Shown: positions 19,454 through 28,659 of the stretch, in pieces
Layout of the letters: each line of letters begins with the position of its first letter
How positions within the stretch are numbered: the first letter of the stretch is position 1
Source of the DNA: Clostridium sp. CM027
Lineage (GTDB): Bacteria > Bacillota > Clostridia > Clostridiales > Clostridiaceae
Assembly (NCBI RefSeq): GCF_024730565.1
Contig: NZ_CP077725.1
Coordinates: forward strand, 1,674,001-1,738,000
Direction: 5' to 3'
DNA length: 64,000 bases
Translations under genes and position numbers: made by a program
The notes under the pieces: generated by a model
Seen by the model: only the letters and a program-made list of their open reading frames with translations
The model's database searches: none
Told to the model about the DNA's origin: nothing

Positions 19454-19485
19454 AAAGAACATAAAACTTGCGCTTTATGTTCTTT
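19454..19485. terminator. Hairpin downstream of the M16 protease gene
   Basis: A perfect 12-bp stem (AAAGAACATAAA / TTTATGTTCTTT) with an 8-base loop lies 57 bases after the protease stop codon. The minus-strand U-tract is poor, so termination may be partial. Confidence 0.6.
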
Positions 19486-19542
19486 TCTAAATGTATACTG
19501 CAATTTAAAGCATATTTAATCATCCGCTGCGGAGCTGAAATA

Positions 19543-22500
19543 TTAATGTTTAGCCTTCTTAATAGGTACTATAATCCTATCGAATAAATCTTTATTTTGA
19601 TTTACTTTAGTTTCACTACCAACAACGCAGTGTAATTTCTGTTTTTTTATAGTATCCAACAGATCCGCGAAGTTTCTTATGTCACCCGCGGTAGTCGATA
19701 ACACTTCATCACGTAGCTTTTGAATATCAGCTTGAGTAGTTCCTGTAAAATACATATTGTCCCCCATTAGACCTTTAGAAGATGGCCCTGCTAAAGAATC
19801 CATACTTCCTATCGTTCCTATTATATAATTAGTCATATCCTTTTCACTTGCTTTAAAGTTTTTTAAAAATTTTAAAGCATCATCAAATGTGTTTAATGTC
19901 TCCTTTAAATTTGGATCGCGGTAAGAATAGAACAATACCTCGTCCTTTGTAAAACTCATAGCCCCACCGTATGCACCGCCTTTCACTCTAACTTCCTGCC
20001 ATAAATAATCACTATTTAAAATATTTTCAAGAACCTTCATATGTCCATTATAGTTGTACCCTGCTTTTTTAAAACAACCAGCCTTAACCACATATTGCAC
20101 TTGAGATGGAATTACAAAAGCCTCATTCTTTTTCGAAAAATCAAACTCATATTTCTGCTTAGGAAATTTTTTATCCTTAATTCTTTCTCCTAATTTATTA
20201 AGACTAACAACAAAGTCTTCATAATTTTTTTCATCTCCAGTGTAACTTACAACCAAGTCCTCTTTGTTAAATACAATATCTTTAACATCATTTAAATTTT
20301 TTACCGTTTCTTCAAATTTCACATCAAAGTTATCATCCAAATCACAAATAAAATCATAGTAAGGCAAATAATCCAAATCAGTATACTTACCACTATATGA
20401 TAAATAGGACAATGCACGTTTTATTGCAATTCGGTTACCTTCATTAACAAACATAGATTCATAATTTACTCTTATTTTTTTAATTAAATCTTTCATCCGT
20501 TCCTTATCATCAAACTTACTATGATTCATTATTTCATCTAATAGTTCCAAAGAATTTGGTAATGCATTATTAATAGAATTTACTGAAACACTCATTTTAG
20601 GAGAGTATTTATTACTATCAGTATTATTTTTAAATGATGTTGAATTAAAGGCAATTCCCCCGGTATACTTCATCATTTTATTTGAAAGTTGCATAATATT
20701 ATATTTTTCAGTACTAACATTACCTAAAACGCTCGCAAGTAATTTCAAATATAATACTTTGTTTTGAGGAACCTTTGAACTGTCAAAATATAAATTAGAA
20801 TAAGTAATTCCATCAGTGAACATAGGATGACTTAATACTTTTATACCTCCTTCTAGTTTTTCTATTGTTGGAATTTCTTCCGATTTTAAATTTAAATCCT
20901 TAAGAGTAAGTGTTGGTATTTTCGATAATTTTTCTTTTGAATCTGATGTTCCCTGCCATTTTTTTAATTCTTCTGCGTCTTTTTTAATTGTAGCTAATTC
21001 AATTTGCGATAGTGATTTTTTATACTCTGAAAGTTTCTTTTTTACCATTTCTTCTTTTATTTCATTTAATCCACTAGAAGGTTTTAAAACAACTAATGAA
21101 TTATTTTTATTATCCAATAAATATTTTTGTACTAACTTTTCAAAATACCCATCGGATATTTTAGATTTTATTTTATTAAGTGCTGGGGTAATCTCTAGAT
21201 ATTCTGTAGGGCTCACATCATAATTCCAGCAATTTAAAGCTGAAGACATATAATTCATACCTCTGTTAGCATCCGAATTTTGAGTACGCAAACTTAGTTC
21301 TACAGCACTGAATACTGAATTTACTAATTCTTTATCAAACCCCTCTTTTACCACTTGTTTTAAGGAATCATCAACAAGACCTTTAAATTTATATTTCTCT
21401 GATTCATTTGCATTGGTAGCAATTATACTGAAAGTTGGTTGCTTAGTTGAGGGGTTAAAACTTGCATAGACATCCCCTCCAATCCCATTATTTAATAATG
21501 ATTTCCTTAGAGGTGAAGTTTTAGTATTCAAAAGAATCTCTTGCAATATTTGAAAACCTAAAATATTTTCTACATCTGTTACCTTATCGATCATATAATT
21601 AGATGATAAGTACGTCATATCTGCTGTACCTACACCTTTAGCCACAGGATATAAAGCTGTTTTTTCAACCTTTTTTTCATTTTCATAAGGTTTCTGTAAT
21701 TTAATTTTACTATCCACTGTTGTTTTTTTAAGTTTACTTAGATAATTATCATTCATAAATTTCAATGTATGTTCAATATCCAATTTTCCATATAAATATA
21801 TAGAGCTATTTGATGGAACATAATATTTTTTATATGTTTCGATAAATTTGTCGTAGGTTAGGTCAGGAATATTATCTGGCTTACCTCCCGATTCAAAACT
21901 GTATGAATTTTCATTAAAAAGCGATTGATTAATAGTATTAGATAATATTACCTCTGGAGAAGAGTTATTCCCTTTCATTTCATTGTATACTATTCCATTA
22001 TAATGTAACTCTCCTGTCTTACTATTAACCTCGTAATGCCACCCTTCTTGTTTAAGTATTTTAGGATTTTTAGATATATTTGGATAAAACACTGCATCCA
22101 TGTATACACCCATCAAATTGTCAAAATCCTTTTCATTCTTACTTGCTACTGGATACATTGTAAAATCCGGTCCTGTAAACGCATTTATAAATGTACTTAG
22201 TGATTGCTTAGTCATAATTAAAAATGGGTCTTTAACAGGATACTTCTTTGAACCGCATAAAACTGAATGCTCAATAATGTGGTTAACACCAGTATTATCA
22301 TTCACTGGAGTACGGAAACTTATTGAAAATACTTTGTTTTCATCCTCATTCTGTAAATAAATCAGTTTAGCCCCACTTTTAATATGCTTAAATATTATGG
22401 CAGTTGAGTGTACATCGGGAAGCCATTTTTTAGACTCTAACATAAAGCCTGATATACTTTTTCCTACTGACAATGAATTATTTAATTGTGCCTGCTTCGT

Positions 22501-22596
22501 TTGCGCAACTTGCGCACCTAGTACAACACTACTGAAGCTATTAAATAATAATCCAATTGCTACCAATATAGAAGTTATTTTTGTGAACCTCTTCAT
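19543..22596 (-). CDS. Exported M16C-family zinc metalloprotease (PreP/insulinase type)
   Basis: A 1017-residue protein with an N-terminal signal peptide (hydrophobic about 8-27, cleavage likely after VLGA). It is then collinear with M16C peptidases: inverted zinc motif H106-x-x-E109-H110 (HIIEH) and probable third ligand E184 in LKQEGWHYEV, then GIVYNEMKG and the SSNSSIYLYG-like region. The C-terminal half has the GAYGGAMSF segment of the second M16 lobe. These clam-shell proteases degrade peptides rather than folded proteins. Most clostridial relatives I know of lack a signal peptide, so export is the unusual feature. No transmembrane anchor other than the signal is visible. Start by AGGGGGAAT site. 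Confidence 0.9.
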   Translation of the reverse strand: MKRFTKITSILVAIGLLFNSFSSVVLGAQVAQTKQAQLNNSLSVGKSISGFMLESKKWLPDVHSTAIIFKHIKSGAKLIYLQNEDENKVFSISFRTPVNDNTGVNHIIEHSVLCGSKKYPVKDPFLIMTKQSLSTFINAFTGPDFTMYPVASKNEKDFDNLMGVYMDAVFYPNISKNPKILKQEGWHYEVNSKTGELHYNGIVYNEMKGNNSSPEVILSNTINQSLFNENSYSFESGGKPDNIPDLTYDKFIETYKKYYVPSNSSIYLYGKLDIEHTLKFMNDNYLSKLKKTTVDSKIKLQKPYENEKKVEKTALYPVAKGVGTADMTYLSSNYMIDKVTDVENILGFQILQEILLNTKTSPLRKSLLNNGIGGDVYASFNPSTKQPTFSIIATNANESEKYKFKGLVDDSLKQVVKEGFDKELVNSVFSAVELSLRTQNSDANRGMNYMSSALNCWNYDVSPTEYLEITPALNKIKSKISDGYFEKLVQKYLLDNKNNSLVVLKPSSGLNEIKEEMVKKKLSEYKKSLSQIELATIKKDAEELKKWQGTSDSKEKLSKIPTLTLKDLNLKSEEIPTIEKLEGGIKVLSHPMFTDGITYSNLYFDSSKVPQNKVLYLKLLASVLGNVSTEKYNIMQLSNKMMKYTGGIAFNSTSFKNNTDSNKYSPKMSVSVNSINNALPNSLELLDEIMNHSKFDDKERMKDLIKKIRVNYESMFVNEGNRIAIKRALSYLSYSGKYTDLDYLPYYDFICDLDDNFDVKFEETVKNLNDVKDIVFNKEDLVVSYTGDEKNYEDFVVSLNKLGERIKDKKFPKQKYEFDFSKKNEAFVIPSQVQYVVKAGCFKKAGYNYNGHMKVLENILNSDYLWQEVRVKGGAYGGAMSFTKDEVLFYSYRDPNLKETLNTFDDALKFLKNFKASEKDMTNYIIGTIGSMDSLAGPSSKGLMGDNMYFTGTTQADIQKLRDEVLSTTAGDIRNFADLLDTIKKQKLHCVVGSETKVNQNKDLFDRIIVPIKKAKH

Positions 22597-22758
22597 TTGA
22601 TTCCCCCTTAACTATAAAATTTGTAATATTATAATTTTTTATGTTATAAGTAGTATGTTTTATTTACAACATTCAATGCATCAATTATTGTATATCCTAA
22701 ATTTAACTTAGAAATAATCAAAAAATAACTATAAGATTAAAATTTTACAATAAAAAAG

Positions 22759-22780
22759 AAGCTCACTTTTCAGTGAGCTT
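22759..22780. terminator. Rho-independent terminator of the NhaC-family gene
   Basis: An 8-bp stem (AAGCTCAC / GTGAGCTT) with a 6-base loop is followed on the minus strand by CTTTTTTA and on the plus strand by TTTAT. It lies 26 bases past the antiporter stop codon. Confidence 0.8.
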
Positions 22781-22805
22781 TTTATAAAGATATGTTTATT
22801 TACTT

Positions 22806-24281
22806 TTATGCAGAACGTTCTTCTTTTACTTCCTCTTCTACATTTTTCTTTAATCTTACATCAGGTTCCCTTGGCAATTTGAAATGGGGTATAAATCTAT
22901 CCCAACCTGTTATTGTAAGAACTAATAATGAAAATACTGCTACCATAGCCATAAAGTTATATTTTATTATATCAATTGGAGCAAATTTGTATAATGGATA
23001 AACTGCAGAGGCTATCCCTACATAAAATCCGATATATACGTGCCATGGAATAAGCTGAGATCCAAATACTCCAAGAGAACTTCCAAAAGTAGCATTTCTA
23101 AGCCGTAGCGTATATAAGTCTTCTTCACTACCTTCCACGTTGTCTTCAAGAAGATTTTTAATTATTGGTCCAACTGTTACGATTTGAGCCATTTCATCTG
23201 CTAATGCTGCATTCCCAAGAATTGAAAGCATACCGTTCCAAAACATAAGTTGTTTTACGTTGCATGACATTTTTGAAACCAATCTTGACAATGGTGCAAA
23301 TGCATTTATTTTACCCATTATACCTGCAAAAGCTCCAATCCACATCATCATTACTATAACCCATGAACCTGCATCTGCGAACCCTTTTTTCATTAATTCT
23401 AAAAATTGAGGTATGTCTGTTATTGTTCCAGCTGTTAATCCAAGGATTAACGATGTTATTATTCCAAGTCCTAAACAAGCAAGTGTTGGCATTCCCTTTA
23501 CCGCAACTACAAGTACTACCAATAGTGGAATAATCATGTAAACTGGAACTCCGGTTTTAACTTGATTTAATAGTACTACTGCTGATGGTTTAGCTACTTC
23601 AAGGGATTTCCACACACTTTCTGGGATTTGATCTATTGCTTGGGATGAACTTCCAACTATAGTTGGAAGGTTCATTGACACACTTACAAAGTAGAAAATA
23701 CCTGCCGTTATTACTAACGTTATAAGAGCCCATACACCTTGATGTTTTATTCTATCAGTGACATCAACACTTTGAATACCAGAACTTACAACAGTTGTAT
23801 CTGAAATAAGTCCTATATTATCTCCAAAGCAAGCTCCTCCTGCAATAGCAGCTGTAGTAAGCATTATATTTCCACCTGTTATATGATTTAGCCATAGGAA
23901 AATTGGAGCACAAGCTGCAAATGTTCCCCATGAAGATCCTGTTGCAATTGACAGAACAGCTGTTACTGAAAGGCCTGTAAGCGCTACTGTTCTACCCGTT
24001 ATTCCAAGCGTAAGTGCTAAATTAATTATCGCAGCTCCAACACCTGTTGACATAAACGCTTCTGCTAGTGCATATGCTAGCATTAGTATAAAAAAAACTA
24101 ATTGCATTTCTTTTACGTTCTCAACAGCAGAATCAACAATATCATTAAATTTGAACTTACAAGTTATTGCCGCTATTATAGCTGCATAAATTACTGAAAT
24201 TGGAGCTGCAATTAATGCATCCATTCTGGACATCATCAATCCCGCCATTAAAAATACTGGTGATAGTTTTAATAAACTCAT
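22806..24281 (-). CDS. NhaC-family Na+/H+ antiporter or related carboxylate antiporter
   Basis: A 491-residue membrane protein with about 11-12 hydrophobic segments. It carries the NhaC-family signature around 145-170: GGACFGDNIGLISDTTVVSSG. The symmetrical GNAALADEMAQIVTVGP and ATFGSSLGVFGSQLIPWHVY stretches lie in the second half. Family members exchange Na+ for H+, or malate for lactate with Na+ (MleN), and sequence alone cannot separate these. The ATG at 24281 is the first after an in-frame stop 15 bases upstream. Its ribosome site is weak (GAGTAG), which may mean low or regulated translation. Upstream lies a 744-base gap with a tandem repeat that may be regulatory. Confidence 0.85.
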   Translation of the reverse strand: MSLLKLSPVFLMAGLMMSRMDALIAAPISVIYAAIIAAITCKFKFNDIVDSAVENVKEMQLVFFILMLAYALAEAFMSTGVGAAIINLALTLGITGRTVALTGLSVTAVLSIATGSSWGTFAACAPIFLWLNHITGGNIMLTTAAIAGGACFGDNIGLISDTTVVSSGIQSVDVTDRIKHQGVWALITLVITAGIFYFVSVSMNLPTIVGSSSQAIDQIPESVWKSLEVAKPSAVVLLNQVKTGVPVYMIIPLLVVLVVAVKGMPTLACLGLGIITSLILGLTAGTITDIPQFLELMKKGFADAGSWVIVMMMWIGAFAGIMGKINAFAPLSRLVSKMSCNVKQLMFWNGMLSILGNAALADEMAQIVTVGPIIKNLLEDNVEGSEEDLYTLRLRNATFGSSLGVFGSQLIPWHVYIGFYVGIASAVYPLYKFAPIDIIKYNFMAMVAVFSLLVLTITGWDRFIPHFKLPREPDVRLKKNVEEEVKEERSA

Positions 24282-25025
24282 TAAACATATATGCTACTCA
24301 AAATATGGTCAAATATATTCACTAATAAATTAATAATTTCATTTACGCAGTTTTTTTAATATATATACAATTATAAATTAAATTTTCGTACGTTAATAAT
24401 TACTGTTGAATAATTTGAGAGTAGCTCCCCCTTTCGATATTTTTTTAAAACTTCAACAAAATTTCAAAATAAAAATTATGTCTTAAATTTTGATAAAGAG
24501 TTAATTTTTCTTATGTAATTTTTGATCATACACATTAGTGTGTCATTTTAAACTTCCATATTTCCTTGAAAGTTTTCTTTGATTAGCTATTAGATTTCTA
24601 ATATAATTTCACATTGCATAAATCATTAAAATTTTTTCATTTCTTTGTATGTATAACGATTACATTGCAAGTTATAAAAAATAAATATATAACGATTACA
24701 CCGTAAGTTACAAAAAATAAATAACGTAAATATAAGTTTTAACTTGATTGATTTGATCACAAAACAAGCATAAAAGTATAACTTATTTCATCATATACGA
24801 TTTTTTTACAATTTTTTTATTCCACTACAAACAGTATATAATACTATTTAATATAAATCAATCGAATTTATTTAAATTGAACATTTAGCTATTAATTGTA
24901 ACTTCTCTATTGAATATTGGTAAAATATTTCATATATTTCTTAATGATTACTTCTTCCTTTATTTGTTTTTATTCATTCAAAGTGCTACTATTAATTTAT
25001 ATACATTAATTAAGGAGGAATTAAA
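24282..25025. other. Long divergent intergenic region
   Basis: These 744 bases lie between the NhaC-family gene (minus) and a small hypothetical gene (plus), which face away from each other. They are extremely AT-rich with no open frame of note, and must hold both promoters. The one clear structure is the two-copy direct repeat at 24652-24722. No riboswitch, tRNA or small RNA was recognised. Confidence 0.6.
24652..24722. repeat. Two-copy 36-bp tandem repeat upstream of nhaC-like gene
   Basis: Copy 1 (24652-24687) and copy 2 (24688-24722) share TATAACGATTACA, then a variable triplet, then AAGTTA and AAAAAATAAAT, with about four differences. Within each copy TATAAC and GTTAT/GTTAC form an inverted pair 13 bases apart. 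A third partial match (ATAACGTAAATATAAG) follows directly. The arrangement looks like paired operator sites rather than a mobile or CRISPR repeat. Confidence 0.6.
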
Positions 25026-25310
25026 ATGAACACAATGAAAGAATTTACTTTTGAACCTCGTTATTTGAGTTTAGCTGTCATAAATGATGTCAATGTAGGA
25101 AATAAAATATTGAATGAGCTTATTATAGATGACGAAAGTTGTTTAGGGCATAGACAGGTAGGTAGTAGAAGCTATCACATTTTCTATTTCAAAAATGATC
25201 GCTTTTCGGTTTATTATCATAAAGGCGGAGTAGACGCAATGTACTCCTCTAAATCACTAGATGCCGTTTTAGATTATGTGAATAATTTAAAATCAGAGGA
25301 TTTTGAGTAA
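25026..25310 (+). CDS. Small hypothetical protein
   Basis: A 94-residue soluble protein, slightly acidic, with no signal, no membrane segment and no recognised domain. Visible pattern: LSLAVINDVNVGNKILNELI, SRSYHIFYFKNDRFSVYYHKGG, ending in an acidic helix LDAVLDYVNNLKSEDFE, suggesting a compact alpha/beta fold. The start is secure because a full AAGGAGG lies eight bases before the ATG. It is 46 bases upstream of the Nudix hydrolase gene and likely co-transcribed with it. I do not recognise the family. Confidence 0.7.
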   Translation: MNTMKEFTFEPRYLSLAVINDVNVGNKILNELIIDDESCLGHRQVGSRSYHIFYFKNDRFSVYYHKGGVDAMYSSKSLDAVLDYVNNLKSEDFE

Positions 25311-25356
25311 CCTAAATATAGATAGCATAAAATGAAGTATTACTGGAGATGAAATA

Positions 25357-25935
25357 ATGAGTATAAAAAACATTACAACACTAGCAGATACAAAGTATTT
25401 AAAACTTTATAATGCAGAGTATACCAATAAAAGTGGAGAACCTAGAAATTGGTCCATAGCTTCTAGAAAAGATTTAGCTACATTAAAAAATAACTATTTT
25501 AATGGCGCAGAGGACAATATAGACGCTGTTATAATTGTAGCTACTCATGTAGCTCAAAATAAATTAGTGGTTATAAAGCAATTTAGGGTTCCTCTTAATA
25601 ATTATGTTTATGAAATCCCAGCTGGACTTATAGATTGTGGAGAGGATTTTAAAACTACTGTAAGCCGCGAACTAAAAGAAGAAACCGGCCTTGATTTGAT
25701 TCAAATTGATTATGATAAGACCAAATCTAAGGCGTATATATCTACAGGTATGACAGACGAGTCTGCTGCCTTAGTGTATTGTACTTGCTCCGGCGAAATA
25801 TCAAAAGATTATTTAGAACCAGATGAGGATATTGAAGTTATGTTATTATCCAAGGAAGAAGCTAGTATTTTAATCAGTTCTAATGAGAAGATAGATATTA
25901 AGGCTTTTCTTGCAATACAAAACTTTATAGGTTAG
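25357..25935 (+). CDS. Nudix hydrolase, ADP-ribose-pyrophosphatase-like
   Basis: A 192-residue protein with a perfect Nudix box (G90 to L112: G-x5-E-x7-RELKEETGL). The residues before the box (VVIKQFRVPLNNYVYEIPAG) match the ADP-ribose pyrophosphatase branch, where the strand before the box ends in EIPAG and the N-terminal domain swaps between monomers. It would hydrolyse ADP-ribose or a related nucleoside-diphosphate sugar to AMP plus sugar phosphate, using Mg2+ held by the box glutamates. It follows the small hypothetical gene and ends in a very strong terminator. A role in NAD-metabolite clean-up is inference. Confidence 0.88.
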   Translation: MSIKNITTLADTKYLKLYNAEYTNKSGEPRNWSIASRKDLATLKNNYFNGAEDNIDAVIIVATHVAQNKLVVIKQFRVPLNNYVYEIPAGLIDCGEDFKTTVSRELKEETGLDLIQIDYDKTKSKAYISTGMTDESAALVYCTCSGEISKDYLEPDEDIEVMLLSKEEASILISSNEKIDIKAFLAIQNFIG

Positions 25936-25947
25936 ATGTTGTTAAAT

Positions 25948-25991
25948 AAAAAAACCATCAGAATAAATTAATTTATTCTGATGGTTTTTTT
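25948..25991. terminator. Perfect 22-bp bidirectional terminator
   Basis: A perfect 22-bp inverted repeat begins with seven A and ends with seven T, centred at 25969/25970. It serves the Nudix gene on the plus strand and the SPFH gene on the minus strand. Confidence 0.9.
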
Positions 25992-26003
25992 ACATTAGTT
26001 TCT

Positions 26004-28226
26004 TTATTGTTTTATTACATCTTTAGCATTTACATTATCTATATCTTTAGGCATCACTACACTTTTATCATTTGCCATATTTGCAAGCACCATACTCATT
26101 ATACCTTCCATTGCATTAGGTGTATTCCCATCAGCTCCACCCATTATTACGGTTTGTGGTACTAGTGGAGATTTACTTATTTTTAACGCCTCTGCAAATG
26201 CTATCATAACGCTTTGCCTAACTTGTAAATCTGGGCCGCCATATGCTTCAACTAAAGCCCTTGCCGCTGTCCCCTTTGCGATACCTACCTTTGTTTCTTG
26301 CTCAGCAGTAGCATCTGCAACTGCTTTAATATTTAGTGCTGTTGCTTTACCTACCGTTTCAAGTTTGAATGATTCTGCTCTTGCCGCAAGTTCCACTTGT
26401 TTAGCATTAGCCCCCGCAGTTAATTCAATGGTTTTGGCTTGTGCCGCTGCCTGGGCTTCTCTAGTATATCTTTCAGCATCAGCTTCTTGAGTTCTCTTAT
26501 ATTTGTCCGCTTCGGAAAGTTTCTGCGTTTTTAGTGCTAACTGTTCTGCCAATCTCAATTCAGATTTACCCTTATTATCCGCTACCTCTATGTCAATACT
26601 TGATTGCGTAAGAGCTGACTGTGCTGTTGCTTTTGCCTGAGCTTCATTTAATTCTCTTTGCTTTTCAGCAGATTTTTGTTTAGCTTCATTGGTCTTAATC
26701 TCTTCCATAGCTACTTGTCTATCTCTTAGCTGTGCAAGAATTTTTTCAATTCTTGTATCACTAGCAGAAGCTGCCGGTGTTCCAATTAATACTTCTTGTA
26801 GCTCTAAATCATATAGTTTAAACTTCTCTTTCATTTCATCTGATGCCTGCTTCTGAATTTCACTTCTATCTTGAACTAATTGTATAAGAGTCTTAGTTTG
26901 CCCAATATTCTTGAAGTAACCAGCTATCATTGGGTCAAGCGATTGTTCAATAAGCATTTTAATATCCCCAAACCTTTGTATAACTGATGATGCTTTTCTA
27001 TAATCAATGTTAAATACTACGGTTAGTGGTAGATTAGGCTCGAAGGCATCCTTAGTTATTAAACTAATCTCTTTTAAATTATCATCTAACTTGTGCACTC
27101 CACTTTGACCAGTAATCCATTTTAATATTACATTAGTAGTAGGAACTGGTACAACTTTACCTGCATAAGTATTAAATGCATACTTTCCTGGCATCATGGA
27201 ATCTCTCCAAATACCTTTTTTGCCTTGCTCTACAAGTTCTCCATGAGAATAACCCGTACCTGAAACATCCTCCCCTTTATCACCAAAATAACTTACCACA
27301 ACCCCTACATAACCAATATCTATTATACTTTTAGGTACTATATCAACACTTGCAAACATTCTATTAATGAAGTAAACTCCATCCGTAAGTACTTGCATCT
27401 GCTTACCTTTTCTGCCATCTGCAGCTAAAAACTTTTCTGGCTCTTGGAAGTTATTGTGATAGAACTCATTATTTATACTCTCACCAACAATAGGTGCTAT
27501 AATTGCTCCATTGTCCGGTGTAGGCCCCTCATTGATAGTTACAATACCTATAGTATCAAGGTTACCGTCCTTATTCCTTCCTTTATTATATGAGGATTCC
27601 ATTTCACTACCATCATTCTGCTGAGTGTATTGCTCCGTAGTTTTTGAACTTGATATAATTACAGGATTAAACCCACCTTCTCTAGCTAAGTCACTTCGCA
27701 TTGTTTCTATTTGTGCCGTCTCATCTTTTGACGTAAATATAGAGTGTACCTTGTCTTTCGTGATTATAATAAATTGTGCCAAGTTAAATGCATAAGTACC
27801 CTCACGAAGAATATGTCTCTGTGGACCTTTTTGTCCACCATTATTCAAAAATGCCACAACATCTTGAAATGACTTACTTTGTGGTATAACCTTACCTAAA
27901 GTTTGACCATCCCCTAAACTTTCCCCTGACCTTGAAAATACATAAGCTATTTGACCTTGTGGTATAGTTACGAGCCTTACCTTCTTAACCTTATACTTGA
28001 AAGGCGTTTTGAAGTGAACACCAGCCCTTAGTACTTCTGGTTGATAACCTGCTTCTCCCTTTAGTGCTATAAGACTATCGGCCGGCACTGAGCCGCTTAA
28101 ACTCCACCACTTCTCGACAATCCCTACCTCATCTGTTCCTATGCTTGTAAACCCTATGCCATAAGCAATTAAAATTAATGATACTACAACTATACCTACT
28201 GTAATTAACACGGTGTATGAACCCAT
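26004..28226 (-). CDS. Large SPFH-domain (flotillin-like) membrane protein
   Basis: A 740-residue protein. A single N-terminal membrane helix (about 5-27) is followed by a beta-rich region, the SPFH/Band-7 domain (about 300-480, with LTVVFNIDYRKASSVIQRFG and IEQSLDPMIAGYFKN), then a long Ala/Glu/Gln-rich coiled coil (about 490-660) and a short C-terminal domain (LVEAYGGPDLQVRQSVMIAF). SPFH proteins oligomerise into membrane rings or cages and organise membrane microdomains. It is about 200-250 residues longer than typical flotillins because the N-terminal region seems to contain two related modules (about 65-160 and 277-375). It lacks an NfeD-type partner gene nearby. ATG with GGGGGA ribosome site and strong terminator. 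Confidence 0.85.
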   Translation of the reverse strand: MGSYTVLITVGIVVVSLILIAYGIGFTSIGTDEVGIVEKWWSLSGSVPADSLIALKGEAGYQPEVLRAGVHFKTPFKYKVKKVRLVTIPQGQIAYVFSRSGESLGDGQTLGKVIPQSKSFQDVVAFLNNGGQKGPQRHILREGTYAFNLAQFIIITKDKVHSIFTSKDETAQIETMRSDLAREGGFNPVIISSSKTTEQYTQQNDGSEMESSYNKGRNKDGNLDTIGIVTINEGPTPDNGAIIAPIVGESINNEFYHNNFQEPEKFLAADGRKGKQMQVLTDGVYFINRMFASVDIVPKSIIDIGYVGVVVSYFGDKGEDVSGTGYSHGELVEQGKKGIWRDSMMPGKYAFNTYAGKVVPVPTTNVILKWITGQSGVHKLDDNLKEISLITKDAFEPNLPLTVVFNIDYRKASSVIQRFGDIKMLIEQSLDPMIAGYFKNIGQTKTLIQLVQDRSEIQKQASDEMKEKFKLYDLELQEVLIGTPAASASDTRIEKILAQLRDRQVAMEEIKTNEAKQKSAEKQRELNEAQAKATAQSALTQSSIDIEVADNKGKSELRLAEQLALKTQKLSEADKYKRTQEADAERYTREAQAAAQAKTIELTAGANAKQVELAARAESFKLETVGKATALNIKAVADATAEQETKVGIAKGTAARALVEAYGGPDLQVRQSVMIAFAEALKISKSPLVPQTVIMGGADGNTPNAMEGIMSMVLANMANDKSVVMPKDIDNVNAKDVIKQ

Positions 28227-28291
28227 AATTTCCCCCTTGTATAATTTATATTTTATTGTATTATATGTTAATATTTTAAAATTAGTCTATA

Positions 28292-28330
28292 TAAAAAGAA
28301 ACATCAAGATCACAAGATCTTGATGTTTCT
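28292..28330 (-). terminator. Terminator of the tRNA-Lys gene
   Basis: A perfect 15-bp stem (28297-28311 and 28316-28330) with a 4-base loop is followed on the minus strand by TTTTTAT. It starts three bases beyond the encoded CCA end. Confidence 0.9.
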
Positions 28331-28333
28331 TTA

Positions 28334-28410
28334 TGGTGCTCCATCAGGGAATCGAACCCTGGACACCCTGATTAAGAGTCAGGTACTCTAACCAGCTGAG
28401 CTAATGAAGC
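28334..28410 (-). tRNA. tRNA-Lys (anticodon CTT)
   Basis: A full cloverleaf on the minus strand: acceptor GCTTCAT / ATGGAGC, D-arm with AGCTGGTTA, anticodon arm CCTGA-CTCTTAA-TCAGG giving anticodon CTT (reads AAG), 5-base variable loop GTGTC, T-arm CAGGG-TTCGATT-CCCTG, discriminator A and an encoded CCA. It is an isolated gene between the nitroreductase and SPFH genes with its own promoter and terminator. Confidence 0.97.
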
Positions 28411-28428
28411 ATGTCCGACAACATCTTT

Positions 28429-28457
28429 ATTATATATTGTTTTTACGCATTTGTAAA
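28429..28457 (-). promoter_or_regulatory. Promoter of the tRNA-Lys gene
   Basis: On the minus strand TTTACA (28452-28457), 17 bases, TATAAT (28429-28434). This is near-consensus sigma-A, about 19 bases before the mature 5' end. Confidence 0.88.
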
Positions 28458-28603
28458 GACTTATTTTATAAAACTAATAGATAACTAGTTATTTATTAGT
28501 TTTATAAGAATAGTAAATCCTATATATCCCCTACTATATTATCTATATTAACACTAAAATTCATAATTTTTACTTATAATTGTGAAGTTTCCTGTTACTA
28601 TGC

Positions 28604-28641
28604 AAAAATCCATCAGAATTAATTTAGTCTGATGGATTTTT
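28604..28641 (-). terminator. Terminator of the nitroreductase gene
   Basis: A perfect 14-bp stem (AAAAATCCATCAGA / TCTGATGGATTTTT) with a 10-base loop. The minus-strand arm itself ends in a run of T. It lies 19 bases past the nitroreductase stop codon. Confidence 0.85.
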
Positions 28642-28659
28642 TGTAGATGCCTTATATCA

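Noticed and set aside
24652-24722. Possible CRISPR-like repeat
   Set aside because: Only two directly abutting copies, no spacers and no cas genes; better explained as an operator-like duplication.
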